Shown: piece after piece, positions 17,769 to 25,948 of the stretch
How positions within the stretch are numbered: position 1 is the first letter of the stretch
How the letters are laid out: every line of letters begins with the position of its first letter
Source of the DNA: CAVRTJ01 sp964507185
GTDB taxonomy: Bacteria; Acidobacteriota; UBA4820; DSQY01
Length of the DNA: 56,709 nucleotides
Direction: 5' to 3'
Assembly: GCA_964507185.1 (NCBI GenBank)
Contig: CAZDOY010000018.1
Location: forward strand, 1 to 56,709
Notes under the pieces: model-generated
Told to the model about the DNA's origin: nothing
The model's database searches: none
What the model saw: the letters and a program-made list of their open reading frames with translations, nothing else
Position numbers and translations under genes: made by a program

Positions 17769-18995
17769 ATGAAGAAACGCATACTCATCATCGTCGGCAT
17801 CATCGTGGTCGCATGCCTCGTCGTCGTACTGACCGTGGTCAACGCCGGTCCTAAGGGCGACCTGGTGGAGGCCCAGAAGGTGACAAAGGGAGACATCGCA
17901 CCCACCGTCACGGTGGACGGGCTCGTCACCGCCAAGGACTCGGTCAACATCTCTTCCCAGGTCATAGGCGAAATCACGGCCATTCCTTTCAAGGAGGGCG
18001 ACAAGGTCAAGAAGGGCGACGTGCTCGTCGAGATCGATCCTTCAACCTACGAACGGGACGTCGCCTCCGCAAGGGCCAGCCTCGACGCGTCCAGAGTCGC
18101 CGACAGGGAGGCCGAGGTCACCCTCAGACAGCGGGCGCTTGACTGGAAGCGCGCCCAGGACATGTTCAGCCAGAAGATATACTCCACCCAGCAATACGAC
18201 GACTCGAAGCTGACTTTCGATCAGGCCAAACTCGGTGCGGAACAGACCCGGGCGCAGGTGGCGCAGGCCTTAGCCTACTACCAGAAGGCGAAGGACAACC
18301 TCCTGAAGTGCACGATCCGCTCGCCGATCGACGGGGTGGTGACGGCCGTCAACACGAAAGTCGGCGAAACAGCCATGATGGGAACCATGAACATCGCCGG
18401 TACGGTCATCCTGACGGTTTCGGACCTGTCGCAGATCATCACGGAACTGCAGGTGGATGAGGCTGACCTGCCGCGGCTCAGGCTGGGAGAACCCGCCGAG
18501 ATCACCGTGGACGCGCTCAACGGGCGGCAATACAAGGGTGAAGTCATCGAGATCGGGGCTTCGGCCCATGCAGCCCAAAGCGGTGCGCAGGCAAGCATCA
18601 GGCAGTTCAAAGTCAAGGTCGCCATTACCGATTCCGACAACCTGCTCAAGCCGGGCATCACCGCCCGGGTGAAACTCATCGCCGATAAGCGCAAGGGTGT
18701 GTTGACGGTCCCCATCGGCGCCATTCGTACCGAGGAAAAGGACGGCCAGCAGGTCTACTACGTTTTCGTGGCGGATCACGGAAAGGTGCAGAAAAAGACC
18801 ATAACGGTCGGCATGTCGGACGACGCCAACACCGAGATCAAGACCGGCTTGAAGGAGGGCGAAGAGGTCATCACCGGGCCCTACAGCCTGCTAAGGACCA
18901 TGCACGAAGGCGATCCCGTAAGGATCAAGCCGCCCGACAAGAACGAGAAGGACGCCAAGAAGGACAAGGGCGGCGCCACCGTCGAGGTGGATTGA
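17769..18995 (+). CDS. HlyD/MacA-type periplasmic adaptor of an ABC efflux system
   Basis: A 408-aa adaptor with one N-terminal membrane helix (RILIIVGIIVVACLVVVLTVV). The lipoyl halves are present: VNISSQVIGEITAIPFKEGDKVKKGDVLVEIDP and KCTIRSPIDGVVTAVNTKVGETA, separated by a long alpha-helical hairpin (residues about 100-180). Beta-barrel and membrane-proximal domains follow, and the tail is Lys/Asp-rich. It should bridge the inner-membrane ABC transporter and the TolC-type channel. Of two nearby ATG codons I chose the second because AAGGA is properly spaced only from that one. The gene ends two bases before the ATPase start. Confidence 0.93.
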   Translation: MKKRILIIVGIIVVACLVVVLTVVNAGPKGDLVEAQKVTKGDIAPTVTVDGLVTAKDSVNISSQVIGEITAIPFKEGDKVKKGDVLVEIDPSTYERDVASARASLDASRVADREAEVTLRQRALDWKRAQDMFSQKIYSTQQYDDSKLTFDQAKLGAEQTRAQVAQALAYYQKAKDNLLKCTIRSPIDGVVTAVNTKVGETAMMGTMNIAGTVILTVSDLSQIITELQVDEADLPRLRLGEPAEITVDALNGRQYKGEVIEIGASAHAAQSGAQASIRQFKVKVAITDSDNLLKPGITARVKLIADKRKGVLTVPIGAIRTEEKDGQQVYYVFVADHGKVQKKTITVGMSDDANTEIKTGLKEGEEVITGPYSLLRTMHEGDPVRIKPPDKNEKDAKKDKGGATVEVD

Positions 18996-18997
18996 TC

Positions 18998-19723
18998 ATG
19001 GGCGCCCCTTACGGAGAAGTGCTCATTCAGGCCACGGGCCTCGTGAAGGATTACCCCATGGGCGAAGCGGTCTACCACGCCCTGAAAGGGGTCGACCTGA
19101 CCGTGAGGCGCGGCGAGTTCCTGGCGATCATGGGGCCGTCGGGCTCGGGCAAATCCACCCTCATGCACCTTCTGGGCTGTCTCGACACGCCGACGGCCGG
19201 CGAATACATCCTGAACAGAACGCCGGTGCACGCGCTGTCGCCCGACGAACTTGCCGAACTGAGAAACGAGGAGATCGGCTTCGTCTTCCAGACCTTCTTC
19301 CTCCTGCCCAGGGCGAACGCGCTGGAGAACGTGGAGCTTCCGCTCATCTACGCGAAGCTCCCGCCGGCCGAGCGCAGGCGGCGCGCCATGGAATCCTTGA
19401 AATTCCTGCACCTCGACGGACACGCCAATCACCGGCCCAACCAGCTCTCGGGCGGGCAGCGCCAGCAGATCGCGCTGGCCCGTGCGCTTGTCAACAAGCC
19501 CTCGATCATCCTGGCCGACGAGCCCACGGGCAATCTCGACAGCACAACGAGCGAGAAGATCATGGGGCTGCTTGTGGAGCTCAACGAGATGGGCAACACC
19601 CTGATCATCGTGACTCACGAGGCCGACATCGCCGCCTATGCACCCCGGCAGGTGCGTATCCGGGACGGCCTCATCGTGAGTGACGAGGTCGTAGGCGTTA
19701 AGCACGAAGGGGGTGAGGCATGA
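18998..19723 (+). CDS. ABC transporter ATP-binding protein (MacB/LolD type)
   Basis: A 241-aa ATPase with Walker A GPSGSGKST (about residue 45), Q-loop FVFQTFFLLPRANALENVELPL, signature LSGGQRQQIALARAL, Walker B ILADEPTGNLDS and the H-loop IIVTHE. This is the MacB/LolD/FtsE subgroup in which ATPase and permease are separate chains. It powers the permease encoded next. The start follows GAGGTGG at seven bases; a TTG two codons earlier is less likely. It overlaps the permease start by four bases. Confidence 0.95.
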   Translation: MGAPYGEVLIQATGLVKDYPMGEAVYHALKGVDLTVRRGEFLAIMGPSGSGKSTLMHLLGCLDTPTAGEYILNRTPVHALSPDELAELRNEEIGFVFQTFFLLPRANALENVELPLIYAKLPPAERRRRAMESLKFLHLDGHANHRPNQLSGGQRQQIALARALVNKPSIILADEPTGNLDSTTSEKIMGLLVELNEMGNTLIIVTHEADIAAYAPRQVRIRDGLIVSDEVVGVKHEGGEA

Positions 19724-20994
19724 GCGGACAGCGCGCCGAGAGGCTGTACGGTTTCTGGGGAAGCGTGGTGGAGCTTCTCCGCATCGCCCTCAGAGCCATA
19801 CGCGCCAACAAGATGCGGTCCTTTCTCACGACGCTGGGCATCATCATCGGTGTCCTCGCCGTCGTGGCCGTCGTCTCCATTATGCAGGGCGTTTTTCAAT
19901 CGATCCTCGGGCGCTTTTCGGCCCTCGGCGGAGACAGCCTTTTCATCCAGCCGAACTACAGGCTTTATCAAGACTACGCCGAAGCCGTCCGCCGCCTGAA
20001 GCTCACCTACGGCGACGCCATGGCCGTTGCCCAGAACGTCCCCCAGGTGAGGCAGATCTGTCCCATTCTCCAACGACAGGACAACCTCACCTACAGAAGT
20101 CACAGCGACTCGACACAGATTTGGGGCGTGACCGAATCCTTTGCGTCGATGAATTCGATGTCACCGGAGGTCGGACGATTTCTAGCGCCCATGGATCTTG
20201 CAGCGCGACGGAAGGTCTGTGTGCTGGGGCACGATGTCCTGGACAGGCTCGCCCTGCCCAACCAGTGCGTCGGTTTTCAAATCAGCATCGGGCACGGCAC
20301 TTATACCATTGTCGGCGTCCTCTCCAAGAAGGGCGGGTCCATCTTCGGCAGGGCCGATTCTTCTGTCTACATCCCGCTGACGACAGCCATCCAGCAATAC
20401 GGGCAGGAAGCCGCCGATTCCCTTTTCATCCAGGTCCAACTGCACAACGCCAAACAGATGGACGCCGCTACGGAACGCATAACGTCTGTCCTGAGACGCC
20501 AGCACAGTCTTCGCTTCGGCCAGACTAACGACTTCGAGATCGTGACTCAGGACCAGATCATGGACCAGATCAAACAGTTCAGCTCAATCTCCACGCTTGT
20601 GGTGGGTGCCATCGTGGGGATAACCCTGATCGTGGGCGGTATCGGCATCATGAACATCATGCTGGTCTCGGTGACCGAGAGAACCCGCGAGATCGGCATC
20701 CGGATGGCCGTGGGCGCCAAGCGCGTCCACATCCTCTATCAGTTCCTCATCGAGTCCGTGACCCTCTCCACGCTGGGGGGCATCATTGGCCTTGTCGCGG
20801 GCTGGGGCGTCTCCGAGCTTACAGTGACGATCTTGCGTCACACCGTTTCCAAGACGTTCCCGGCCGCCTACGTTCCCGTGTGGGTCATCCTCCTGAGCCT
20901 CGGATTCGCCGCCTTCACCGGCGCCGTCTTCGGCGTGTATCCTGCGGTCAAGGCCTCGCGCCTGAACCCCATAGACGCATTGCGCTACGAGTAG
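19720..20994 (+). CDS. MacB-type ABC transporter permease
   Basis: A 424-aa permease: one N-terminal membrane helix (FLTTLGIIIGVLAVVAVVSIMQG) after the short MacB motif LRIALRAIRANKMRS, a periplasmic MacB-PCD domain of about 220 residues, and the C-terminal FtsX domain of three helices (VVGAIVGITLIVGGIGIMNIMLVSVTERTREIGIRMAVGAK, then LSLGFAAFTGAVFGVYPAVKASRLNPIDALRYE). It completes a tripartite system with the adaptor and TolC-like channel. Substrate cannot be read; MacAB relatives export macrolides, lipids or peptides. Confidence 0.94.
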   Translation: MSGQRAERLYGFWGSVVELLRIALRAIRANKMRSFLTTLGIIIGVLAVVAVVSIMQGVFQSILGRFSALGGDSLFIQPNYRLYQDYAEAVRRLKLTYGDAMAVAQNVPQVRQICPILQRQDNLTYRSHSDSTQIWGVTESFASMNSMSPEVGRFLAPMDLAARRKVCVLGHDVLDRLALPNQCVGFQISIGHGTYTIVGVLSKKGGSIFGRADSSVYIPLTTAIQQYGQEAADSLFIQVQLHNAKQMDAATERITSVLRRQHSLRFGQTNDFEIVTQDQIMDQIKQFSSISTLVVGAIVGITLIVGGIGIMNIMLVSVTERTREIGIRMAVGAKRVHILYQFLIESVTLSTLGGIIGLVAGWGVSELTVTILRHTVSKTFPAAYVPVWVILLSLGFAAFTGAVFGVYPAVKASRLNPIDALRYE

Positions 20995-21021
20995 CCGCTC
21001 AGGCGATTCGACCCTCACAGA

Positions 21022-21055
21022 CAAAAAAAGGGGCGGCTCCAGCCGCCCCTTCTCT
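21022..21055. terminator. Bidirectional intrinsic terminator
   Basis: AGGGGCGGCT and AGCCGCCCCT form a 10-bp stem. On the minus strand the stem is followed by seven T, ending the small two-gene operon; on the plus strand by TCTCTTAT, ending the efflux operon. Confidence 0.9.
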
Positions 21056-21074
21056 TATCACCTGTGTTGTGTCG

Positions 21075-21539
21075 TCACTGGTCGTCACTCTGGGGTTCGT
21101 TGTCCTCGGTCTCGGCAGGCTCTTCATTCTCCTCCGCATCCGGCGCATTCATCTCTTCTTCGGAGGGCTGCTGTTCGGGCTCCATCTTGCTTTCAGCGGG
21201 AGCCGGAGGCGCGCCGATGTCGAGTTTGTTCTTGGTGGGTTCGTCGATCCTACCGGTAACCTTCAGGCCGTTTTCCTTCTGAAATTTTTTCAGGGCCACC
21301 CGGGTCAACCGGCCCATGATTCCATCGGCTTTCAGGCTTGCACCTTGCTTGTTAAGTGCCTCCTGAACGGCCTTGACTTCGGCATTCGGCATGGCGTGAT
21401 GGTGTTTGGCTACGGCGGGTTTTGCCGTAGTCTGCTGTTCGGCGGGCGCGGTCGGTTCCTGCGCCGAGACGGCCAGGGCTGCAAAACCGGCCAGTGCGAC
21501 AACGGCCGTGGCGATAAGGATCCTTCGGTTCAGTTTCAT
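21075..21539 (-). CDS. Exported peptidoglycan-binding-domain protein with acidic tail
   Basis: A 154-aa protein with a signal peptide (MKLNRRILIATAVVALAGFAALAVSAQ). After a Pro/Thr/Ala linker comes one PG_binding_1 domain (NAEVKAVQEALNKQGASLKADGIMGRLTRVALKKFQKENGLKVTGRIDEPTKNKL), which binds peptidoglycan in many periplasmic proteins. The last 45 residues are strongly acidic (repeated Glu/Asp) and probably disordered. No catalytic domain is present. It overlaps the upstream 90-aa gene by four bases (ATGA) and shares its sigma-54 promoter. It could respond to envelope conditions; that is inference. Confidence 0.88.
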   Translation of the reverse strand: MKLNRRILIATAVVALAGFAALAVSAQEPTAPAEQQTTAKPAVAKHHHAMPNAEVKAVQEALNKQGASLKADGIMGRLTRVALKKFQKENGLKVTGRIDEPTKNKLDIGAPPAPAESKMEPEQQPSEEEMNAPDAEENEEPAETEDNEPQSDDQ

Positions 21540-21808
21540 AACGGTTTCCTCCTTGTGCGTTCAAAACGTACGACGGTTAGTGTCTTTCTCCCTTGCGGGT
21601 CCAATCCTACGGTTCCGGTGATCGCCACCTCTTCCCGGAAGTCCCCGGCGAAGCTCTTCGCCTCGCGGCTGCTCCTGAAGAAGAGTCGGTATTCCTCCTC
21701 GTTAAACGTCCCGAGGACGTATGCCGTCACCCGCTGTCGGTCGTCCCAGTCACCCGGCGTAACGATGCCTTTCAGCGTGACGAGTTCCTCGACGTTTGTG
21801 CGCTTCAC
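21536..21808 (-). CDS. Small OB-fold-like protein of unknown function
   Basis: A 90-aa soluble protein that I do not recognise by name. The pattern VTLKGIVTPGDWDDRQRVTAYVLGTFNEEEYRLFF ... EEVAITGTVGLDPQGRKTLTVVRFER, five short beta strands with GxV turns, resembles an OB-fold of the kind found in small nucleic-acid- or ligand-binding proteins. It has no signal peptide, although its partner gene encodes an exported protein. It is the first gene of a two-gene operon with a four-base overlap, about 40 bases after a predicted sigma-54 start. The start has GGAGGT upstream. Confidence 0.78.
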   Translation of the reverse strand: MKRTNVEELVTLKGIVTPGDWDDRQRVTAYVLGTFNEEEYRLFFRSSREAKSFAGDFREEVAITGTVGLDPQGRKTLTVVRFERTRRKPL

Positions 21809-21859
21809 TTCAGCGACCTCCTTCCGACAGCACGAGTGGTAATCACGGTTATTCCAGAA

Positions 21860-21875
21860 AGCAAACCGCGCGCCA
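21860..21875 (-). promoter_or_regulatory. Sigma-54 (-24/-12) promoter for the OB-fold/PG-binding operon
   Basis: On the minus strand TGGCGCGCGGTTTGCT has GG-N10-GC and TTGCT, with one departure from consensus (A to G in the -24 box). Predicted start near 21849, 41 bases before the 90-aa gene. The remainder of the region up to 22084 contains no gene that I can see. Confidence 0.65.
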
Positions 21876-22084
21876 CCAAGTCATTTGGCTTATTTTGTAT
21901 GACCATGTTCCCAAGACTGGCGACGGAACAGGAAATGGCGTTTCCCGTTCGACGGTGCGGCGAGGGCGGGCAGGTAACTGCGGAGAGTCTCGCGGGAGAC
22001 GGGTGGGCCCGTGAATGGAGCGTTTCGGCAGGAAACAGAAATGTCACTTCCTGTTTTGACCAAATGGGAAGGAGGACTGCCGAT

Positions 22085-23509
22085 TCAGGACTTTGGAGGG
22101 ATCTTCCGGAAATCTTCCTTGCGCAGACCATGCCTCGTCATGAGGTTGTGGATCTGGCGTGCGCTCACCCCGGCCGCACGGGCCGAATCCAGAACGCGCC
22201 CGCGGTTGGCCGCCAAGACCTTCTGGAGGTAACGACGCTCCACCGCGTCCACGGCTTCCTTTCTCACCTCGGCAAGCTTCCGGTTCACGTCCAGTGGAAT
22301 TTGGGCGCTCGACGTGCCGCGGGCGAAAATATCCGGCGGGAAGCTCTCGGGCGTAAGGACCGAACTCGTCTCCAGGATGCAGGCCCGTTCAATGAGGTTC
22401 TCCATTTCCCTGATGTTGCCCGGCCATCCGTACTGCTGGAAGGCCTCCAGGACGACCGGATGGATGGATTCGACGACGCGTGTACGCGAGCGATTCATGC
22501 GCCGCAGGAATCCTTCGGCCAGTGCCGCGATGTCCTCGGGCCTCTCGCGCAGCGGAGGAATGTCTATGGGAAAGACGTTGAGGCGATAGAAGAGGTCTAT
22601 CCGGAAGGTCCCTGCCTTGCTGCGAAGATGCAGGTCCTCGTTGGCGGCCGCGATGACCCGCACGTCCGCCTCGATCTCCTCTTCTCCGCCCACGCGTGCG
22701 AAGGTCCTGTCCTGAAGGACCTGGAGAAGCTTGATCTGCATGGAGGACGAGACGGTCCCGATTTCGTCGAGAAAAAGCGTTCCGCCATGGGCTATTTCGA
22801 ACTTGCCCAGGCGGCGCTTGACTGCGCCCGTGAACGCTCCCTTCTCGTGCCCGAACAGCTCGCTCTCCAGGAGGGTGTCGGGAATCGCCCCGCAGTGCAC
22901 GCCTATGAAACGGCCGGCGCTGCGGTTGCTTTGAGCGTGGATCAGCCGGGCGATAACGCCCTTGCCGGTACCCGTTTCGCCGGTCAGGAGCACGGTCGTG
23001 CGCGTCGGCGCCACGGCTCGTATCTTTTCCATGATCTCCTTCATGACCGGGCTGGACGGCTTGAGGAGATCGGACGTTTCGGGCAGCCAGAAGCGCTGTC
23101 GCAGGTAGTCCAGTTCGAGCTGCACCCGTCGCGTTTCTTCCAGGCTCTCCCTGACAAAACGCAACTCGTCCGCGATAACCGGGTAGGTGAGGTAATGGTT
23201 TGCGCCTTCCTTAACGGACTGGAGGGCGTCCCCGATTAAGTCCGGGGGGGCTAGAACGACGATCTCCACGGACGGGAAGGTGCGGCGGAGCGCCTGGATG
23301 CCGGCCGTGATCCCGGATCCCGCACCGCGCCCGCGGGCCGCCCTGAGGAAGCGGATGTCGACGAAGACGAATTCGTAGTGCCTGGCCCCCGCGGCCGAAT
23401 AGCAATCCTCGGCTTTTTCCGCTCTCTCAACAGCGACATCTCTCCCGAAGCCCCCGGCTATCACGCCGTATGCTCCGGGTTCCGGGGTCGCTACCAGGAT
23501 GGCCTTCAT
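22085..23509 (-). CDS. Sigma-54-dependent transcriptional activator (NtrC-type) with pseudo-receiver
   Basis: A 474-aa activator. The central AAA+ domain (about residues 150-390) has Walker A LLTGETGTGKGVIAR, the sigma-54-contacting GAFTGA loop (GHEKGAFTGAVKRR), Walker B GGTLFLDEIG, and FRIDLFYRLNVFPIDIPPLRERPEDI. The C terminus is a Fis-type helix-turn-helix (YLQKVLAANRGRVLDSARAAGVSARQIHNLMTRHGL). The first 120 residues resemble a receiver, with Asp in FVFVDIRFL, but the usual N-terminal acidic pair is missing (ILVATPEP), so phosphorylation is doubtful. The start follows AGAGGT; longer frames upstream are spurious. It is a natural candidate to drive the sigma-54 promoters in this window, although its binding sites are not known. 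Confidence 0.94.
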   Translation of the reverse strand: MKAILVATPEPGAYGVIAGGFGRDVAVERAEKAEDCYSAAGARHYEFVFVDIRFLRAARGRGAGSGITAGIQALRRTFPSVEIVVLAPPDLIGDALQSVKEGANHYLTYPVIADELRFVRESLEETRRVQLELDYLRQRFWLPETSDLLKPSSPVMKEIMEKIRAVAPTRTTVLLTGETGTGKGVIARLIHAQSNRSAGRFIGVHCGAIPDTLLESELFGHEKGAFTGAVKRRLGKFEIAHGGTLFLDEIGTVSSSMQIKLLQVLQDRTFARVGGEEEIEADVRVIAAANEDLHLRSKAGTFRIDLFYRLNVFPIDIPPLRERPEDIAALAEGFLRRMNRSRTRVVESIHPVVLEAFQQYGWPGNIREMENLIERACILETSSVLTPESFPPDIFARGTSSAQIPLDVNRKLAEVRKEAVDAVERRYLQKVLAANRGRVLDSARAAGVSARQIHNLMTRHGLRKEDFRKIPPKS

Positions 23510-23627
23510 TCGCCGAACCTCTTGCGGAGACAAAAACCGCTCTAAGTCACGTACTGGCAACAAGCCTACCGCCGGACACACCTGGAAACAAGTGGTGAAG
23601 AGCCGAAGGACGTACATGGGAACCCGG

Positions 23628-23661
23628 TTGAAAACCCGGCTGTGGCGCCCAATATTAATAG
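23628..23661 (+). promoter_or_regulatory. Possible sigma-70 promoter before the cyclic-nucleotide-binding gene
   Basis: TTGAAA and a TATTAA-like -10 lie 19 bases apart, upstream of the Shine-Dalgarno site GGGAGG of the next gene. Weak match. Confidence 0.3.
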
Positions 23662-23728
23662 CACCTGCCGGGAAACGCACACATCGACGTAAACTTTCAT
23701 GCCCTGGGACCGAACGGGGAGGTGACCC

Positions 23729-24193
23729 ATGAGTGTCGTTGATCTGTTGAAAGGCTACGGGCCGTTCAAGACGATGAGTGAGGAAGAGCTGGAGAAGGTT
23801 GGACGCTTCGCGAACGTCCGTTCGTACGGAAAGGACGAGACCGTCTTTACGCACGACTCCACTGGTTCGCATATCTACGTACTGGTGGAGGGCCGGATCC
23901 GGCTCTGGATGCCCGCCTCTTCCGGGGAGTTCAGCCTCGTCATCGGGCACATCCAGCGCGGGGAACTGTTCGGGCTGTCTCCCCTGATCGGTTCAAAACG
24001 CTACACGACGACGGCCCGCTGCGCCGTACCCGGCGAAATTCTCGCCATAGAAGCCAGTCCTCTTCAGACCCTGCTCGAAGAGAACGCGGAACTGGGATTT
24101 CATTTCCTGCGGGGTGTGTCGGAGGCGTATTTCGCCCGGTACATAGAGTCTCTCAAACGCTTCCAGAGCATTCTTGACCACATCGTCGACTGA
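23729..24193 (+). CDS. Stand-alone cyclic-nucleotide-binding-domain protein
   Basis: A 154-aa protein that is almost entirely one CRP-type cNMP-binding jelly roll: LLKGYGPFKTMSEEELEKVGRFANVRSYGKDETVFTHDSTGSHIYVLVEGRIRLW ... IQRGELFGLSPLIGSKRYTTTARCAVPGEILAIEASPLQTLLEENAELGFHFLRGVSEAYFARYIESL. The C-terminal DNA-binding helix-turn-helix of CRP/FNR proteins is absent, so it probably acts by protein contact. The phosphate-binding cassette (GELFGLSPLIGSKRYTTTARC) lacks the exact RxS pair typical of cAMP binding, so the ligand is uncertain. It is divergent from the sigma-54 activator and precedes three PilZ genes. Confidence 0.88.
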   Translation: MSVVDLLKGYGPFKTMSEEELEKVGRFANVRSYGKDETVFTHDSTGSHIYVLVEGRIRLWMPASSGEFSLVIGHIQRGELFGLSPLIGSKRYTTTARCAVPGEILAIEASPLQTLLEENAELGFHFLRGVSEAYFARYIESLKRFQSILDHIVD

Positions 24194-24228
24194 GGTATGC
24201 CGGAAATGATCCGGCATGGCGATAAACC

Positions 24229-24244
24229 TGGCACCAGCCCGGCA
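24229..24244 (+). promoter_or_regulatory. Possible sigma-54 promoter before the PilZ genes
   Basis: TGGCACCAGCCCGGCA has a full TGGCAC -24 box and GG-N10-GC spacing, but CGGC instead of TTGC at -12. Predicted start near 24255, about 110 bases before the first PilZ gene. Confidence 0.4.
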
Positions 24245-24367
24245 CGTAAACTAACCTATGCACCCGGTCGGTGCTCCTGAGACGGACGGCGGTTGGAATG
24301 TCCCAGCGGGACGGCCGGGCGATAACTATGGTCCCTGCTGAATGTTAATCTGGAGGGAAAGTTGTCC

Positions 24368-24721
24368 ATGGCGACATCGATTGTAAAGAGACGACGGTTT
24401 CCAAGGATTCAGAGTGAAAGGCCCGTTTACCTGAGAAAGCTGGGACCCGCCTCCCTGGAAGGCAGCGCCAAGACGCGGGAGATAAGTCTGGGGGGGTGCG
24501 CCGTCATCAACAAGGCGCCAGTGGGTATGGGAACGCCCGTGGAACTCCTCATCGCCGTGCGAAAGCAGCAGGTCATCCAGGCCATGGGCACGGTCATCTA
24601 CGAACATTCACTGAACGGGAAGGCCTTCGAGGTCGGCGTAGAATTCATGGCGATCTCGCCGAGGGACAGGGCGCTTCTCCAGCGCTTTCTCAAGGAAGAC
24701 GAACCGCTCTACGCGGAGTGA
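24368..24721 (+). CDS. PilZ-domain protein, first of three
   Basis: A 117-aa PilZ domain, the usual cyclic-di-GMP receptor fold. The binding motif parts are present: KRRRFPRIQSERPVYL (RxxxR) and REISLGGCAV (the D/E-x-S-x-x-G part), followed by TPVELLI, AMGTVIYEH and EVGVEFMAIS. GGAGGG lies 10 bases before the ATG, and a TTG two codons earlier is an alternative start. It is the first of three paralogues within 1.6 kb. Single-domain PilZ proteins act as adaptors that change a partner on cyclic-di-GMP binding; the partner is not evident. Confidence 0.9.
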   Translation: MATSIVKRRRFPRIQSERPVYLRKLGPASLEGSAKTREISLGGCAVINKAPVGMGTPVELLIAVRKQQVIQAMGTVIYEHSLNGKAFEVGVEFMAISPRDRALLQRFLKEDEPLYAE

Positions 24722-24936
24722 TTTCCACTGCAGGACACCCGAGCGGCCAGTATTCACGCTGATGGAACGTGAAGTGAAAGCGGGCGGAGCAATGCCGCCC
24801 GGCGGTCGGTATTCCCGTTGGTGCCGTCTTGCTGTATGCTGGAAAAAGCCCTAAATACCGCAAGCTCAGTTGTCCGGCGCATTGCCGATGAAGAAGCAGA
24901 ACAGGCGAGCGAGGATTCTTCGGAGGAGAGGAAGTC

Positions 24937-25263
24937 ATGGCGCACCAAGACACGGAGAGGCGGCGTACTCCCAGGCTCGATACGAGGAGTCCGGTGCTCG
25001 TGCACCTCGAAGACCTCGAATCCTTGACGACGACGAGGGATCTGAGCCTCGGCGGATGCCGTTTTCTCCACATGACTCCGCTGGGGCGGGGCACGCCTCT
25101 GAACCTGGTCATCCGTGTCGATGGGTGTCTGGTCCAGGCCTCCGGCAGGATCGTCTTCGAGCAGAGGAATGCCGATGAGATCTACGAGGTGGGGGTCGAG
25201 TTCCTGTCCATCCCGGATGAAGATCGCCGCCGCATTGAACGCCTTTTCGCCAAGCAGGAATAA
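24937..25263 (+). CDS. PilZ-domain protein, second of three
   Basis: A 108-aa PilZ domain with ERRRTPRLDTRSPVLV (RxxxR) and TRDLSLGGCRF (DxSxxG), then TPLNLVIRV, ASGRIVFEQ and EVGVEFLSIP. Both parts of the cyclic-di-GMP motif are intact; this copy is closest to consensus. A strong Shine-Dalgarno site (GGAGGAGAGGA) precedes the ATG. The 215 bp before it contain a weak sigma-70-like element (TTGCTG, 17 bases, TAAATA), so it may be transcribed separately from the first copy. Confidence 0.9.
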   Translation: MAHQDTERRRTPRLDTRSPVLVHLEDLESLTTTRDLSLGGCRFLHMTPLGRGTPLNLVIRVDGCLVQASGRIVFEQRNADEIYEVGVEFLSIPDEDRRRIERLFAKQE

Positions 25264-25288
25264 AGATGGAGGCCGGGGAGAAAAGACG

Positions 25289-25334
25289 GGCCCTCCCCCG
25301 GCGGGAATGCCCGAAAACCCGCCGCGGGAGGGCC
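25289..25334. terminator. Large GC-rich stem-loop between the second and third PilZ genes
   Basis: GGCCCTCCC..GGCGGG pairs with CCCGCC..GGGAGGGCC around a loop of about 10 bases. No T-run follows on the plus strand, so termination is uncertain. A second hairpin (GGTCCGG, TGT, CCGGACC) is at 25384-25400. The rest of 25264-25600 holds no gene that I can see. Confidence 0.45.
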
Positions 25335-25600
25335 TTGTCGGCGCCCTATACGGGGGGTGCCGGCATAATGGAGTGCATGCGCGGGTCCGGTGTCCGGACC
25401 TCTGTCCGTTAATATAGGGCCCGTGTGGAATCCCCGCCTCCAACCAGAGTTGGATGTCACTTGTGACCATGGGTCTGAATTCTCCGATTAAAGGGATTCG
25501 GTCTTAATGAGGTGGCGGTGCCCCGCTCTGCAGGACGGACAGTTGCACCAAGGCTATGCGAGAACCTACCTTTAGGTGTTACTGTTAGCGAGAATACGCC

Positions 25601-25948
25601 ATGCCAGCCAAGACGATGGACAAGCGACTTTTTCCCAGGATACGAAGCAAGAAACCCGTCGTGGTAAAGAAGCTCCTTCCGGGGGGGCTCGAGGTTACCG
25701 CGCGGACCGTCGAGCTTGGTCTCGGGGGCTGCAGTTTCGTGCAGGATCACTTTATTTCACCGGGCACTCCTGTCGAGGTGCGGATACCCCTGCAGAGGAA
25801 GACCATCACGGCCAGGGGCAAGGTAGTCTACGCCATCCCGATGAAGAAGCTCGGGCACGAGATAGGCGTCGAGTTCTTCGCCATGTCCATGAGCGATCTG
25901 GAGCAGCTCCAGCGGTACTTCGGTCCCGAGGCCAAGGCATTCCCCTGA
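25601..25948 (+). CDS. PilZ-domain protein, third of three, with altered motif
   Basis: A 115-aa PilZ paralogue: DKRLFPRIRSKKPVVV keeps RxxxR, but the second motif reads TVELGLGGCSF, with Gly in place of the Ser that contacts cyclic-di-GMP in ExSxxG. The rest follows the family (TPVEVRIPL, ARGKVVYAI, EIGVEFFAMS). It may bind the nucleotide weakly or not at all; this is inference from a single residue. The Shine-Dalgarno site is weak. Downstream, up to 26219, there is only a hairpin (AGTCCGC/GCGGACT near 26030) and no gene. Confidence 0.88.
   Translation: MPAKTMDKRLFPRIRSKKPVVVKKLLPGGLEVTARTVELGLGGCSFVQDHFISPGTPVEVRIPLQRKTITARGKVVYAIPMKKLGHEIGVEFFAMSMSDLEQLQRYFGPEAKAFP

Noticed and set aside
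22085..23950. Longer 621-aa version of the sigma-54 activator
   Set aside because: The additional 147 residues lie antisense to the cyclic-nucleotide-binding gene and its promoter; MKAILVATPEP has a ribosome site and begins the domain.
24818..24834. Sigma-54-like TTGGTGCCGTCTTGCT before the second PilZ gene
   Set aside because: Spacing is nine bases and the -24 box is poor; a sigma-70-like pair overlaps it.
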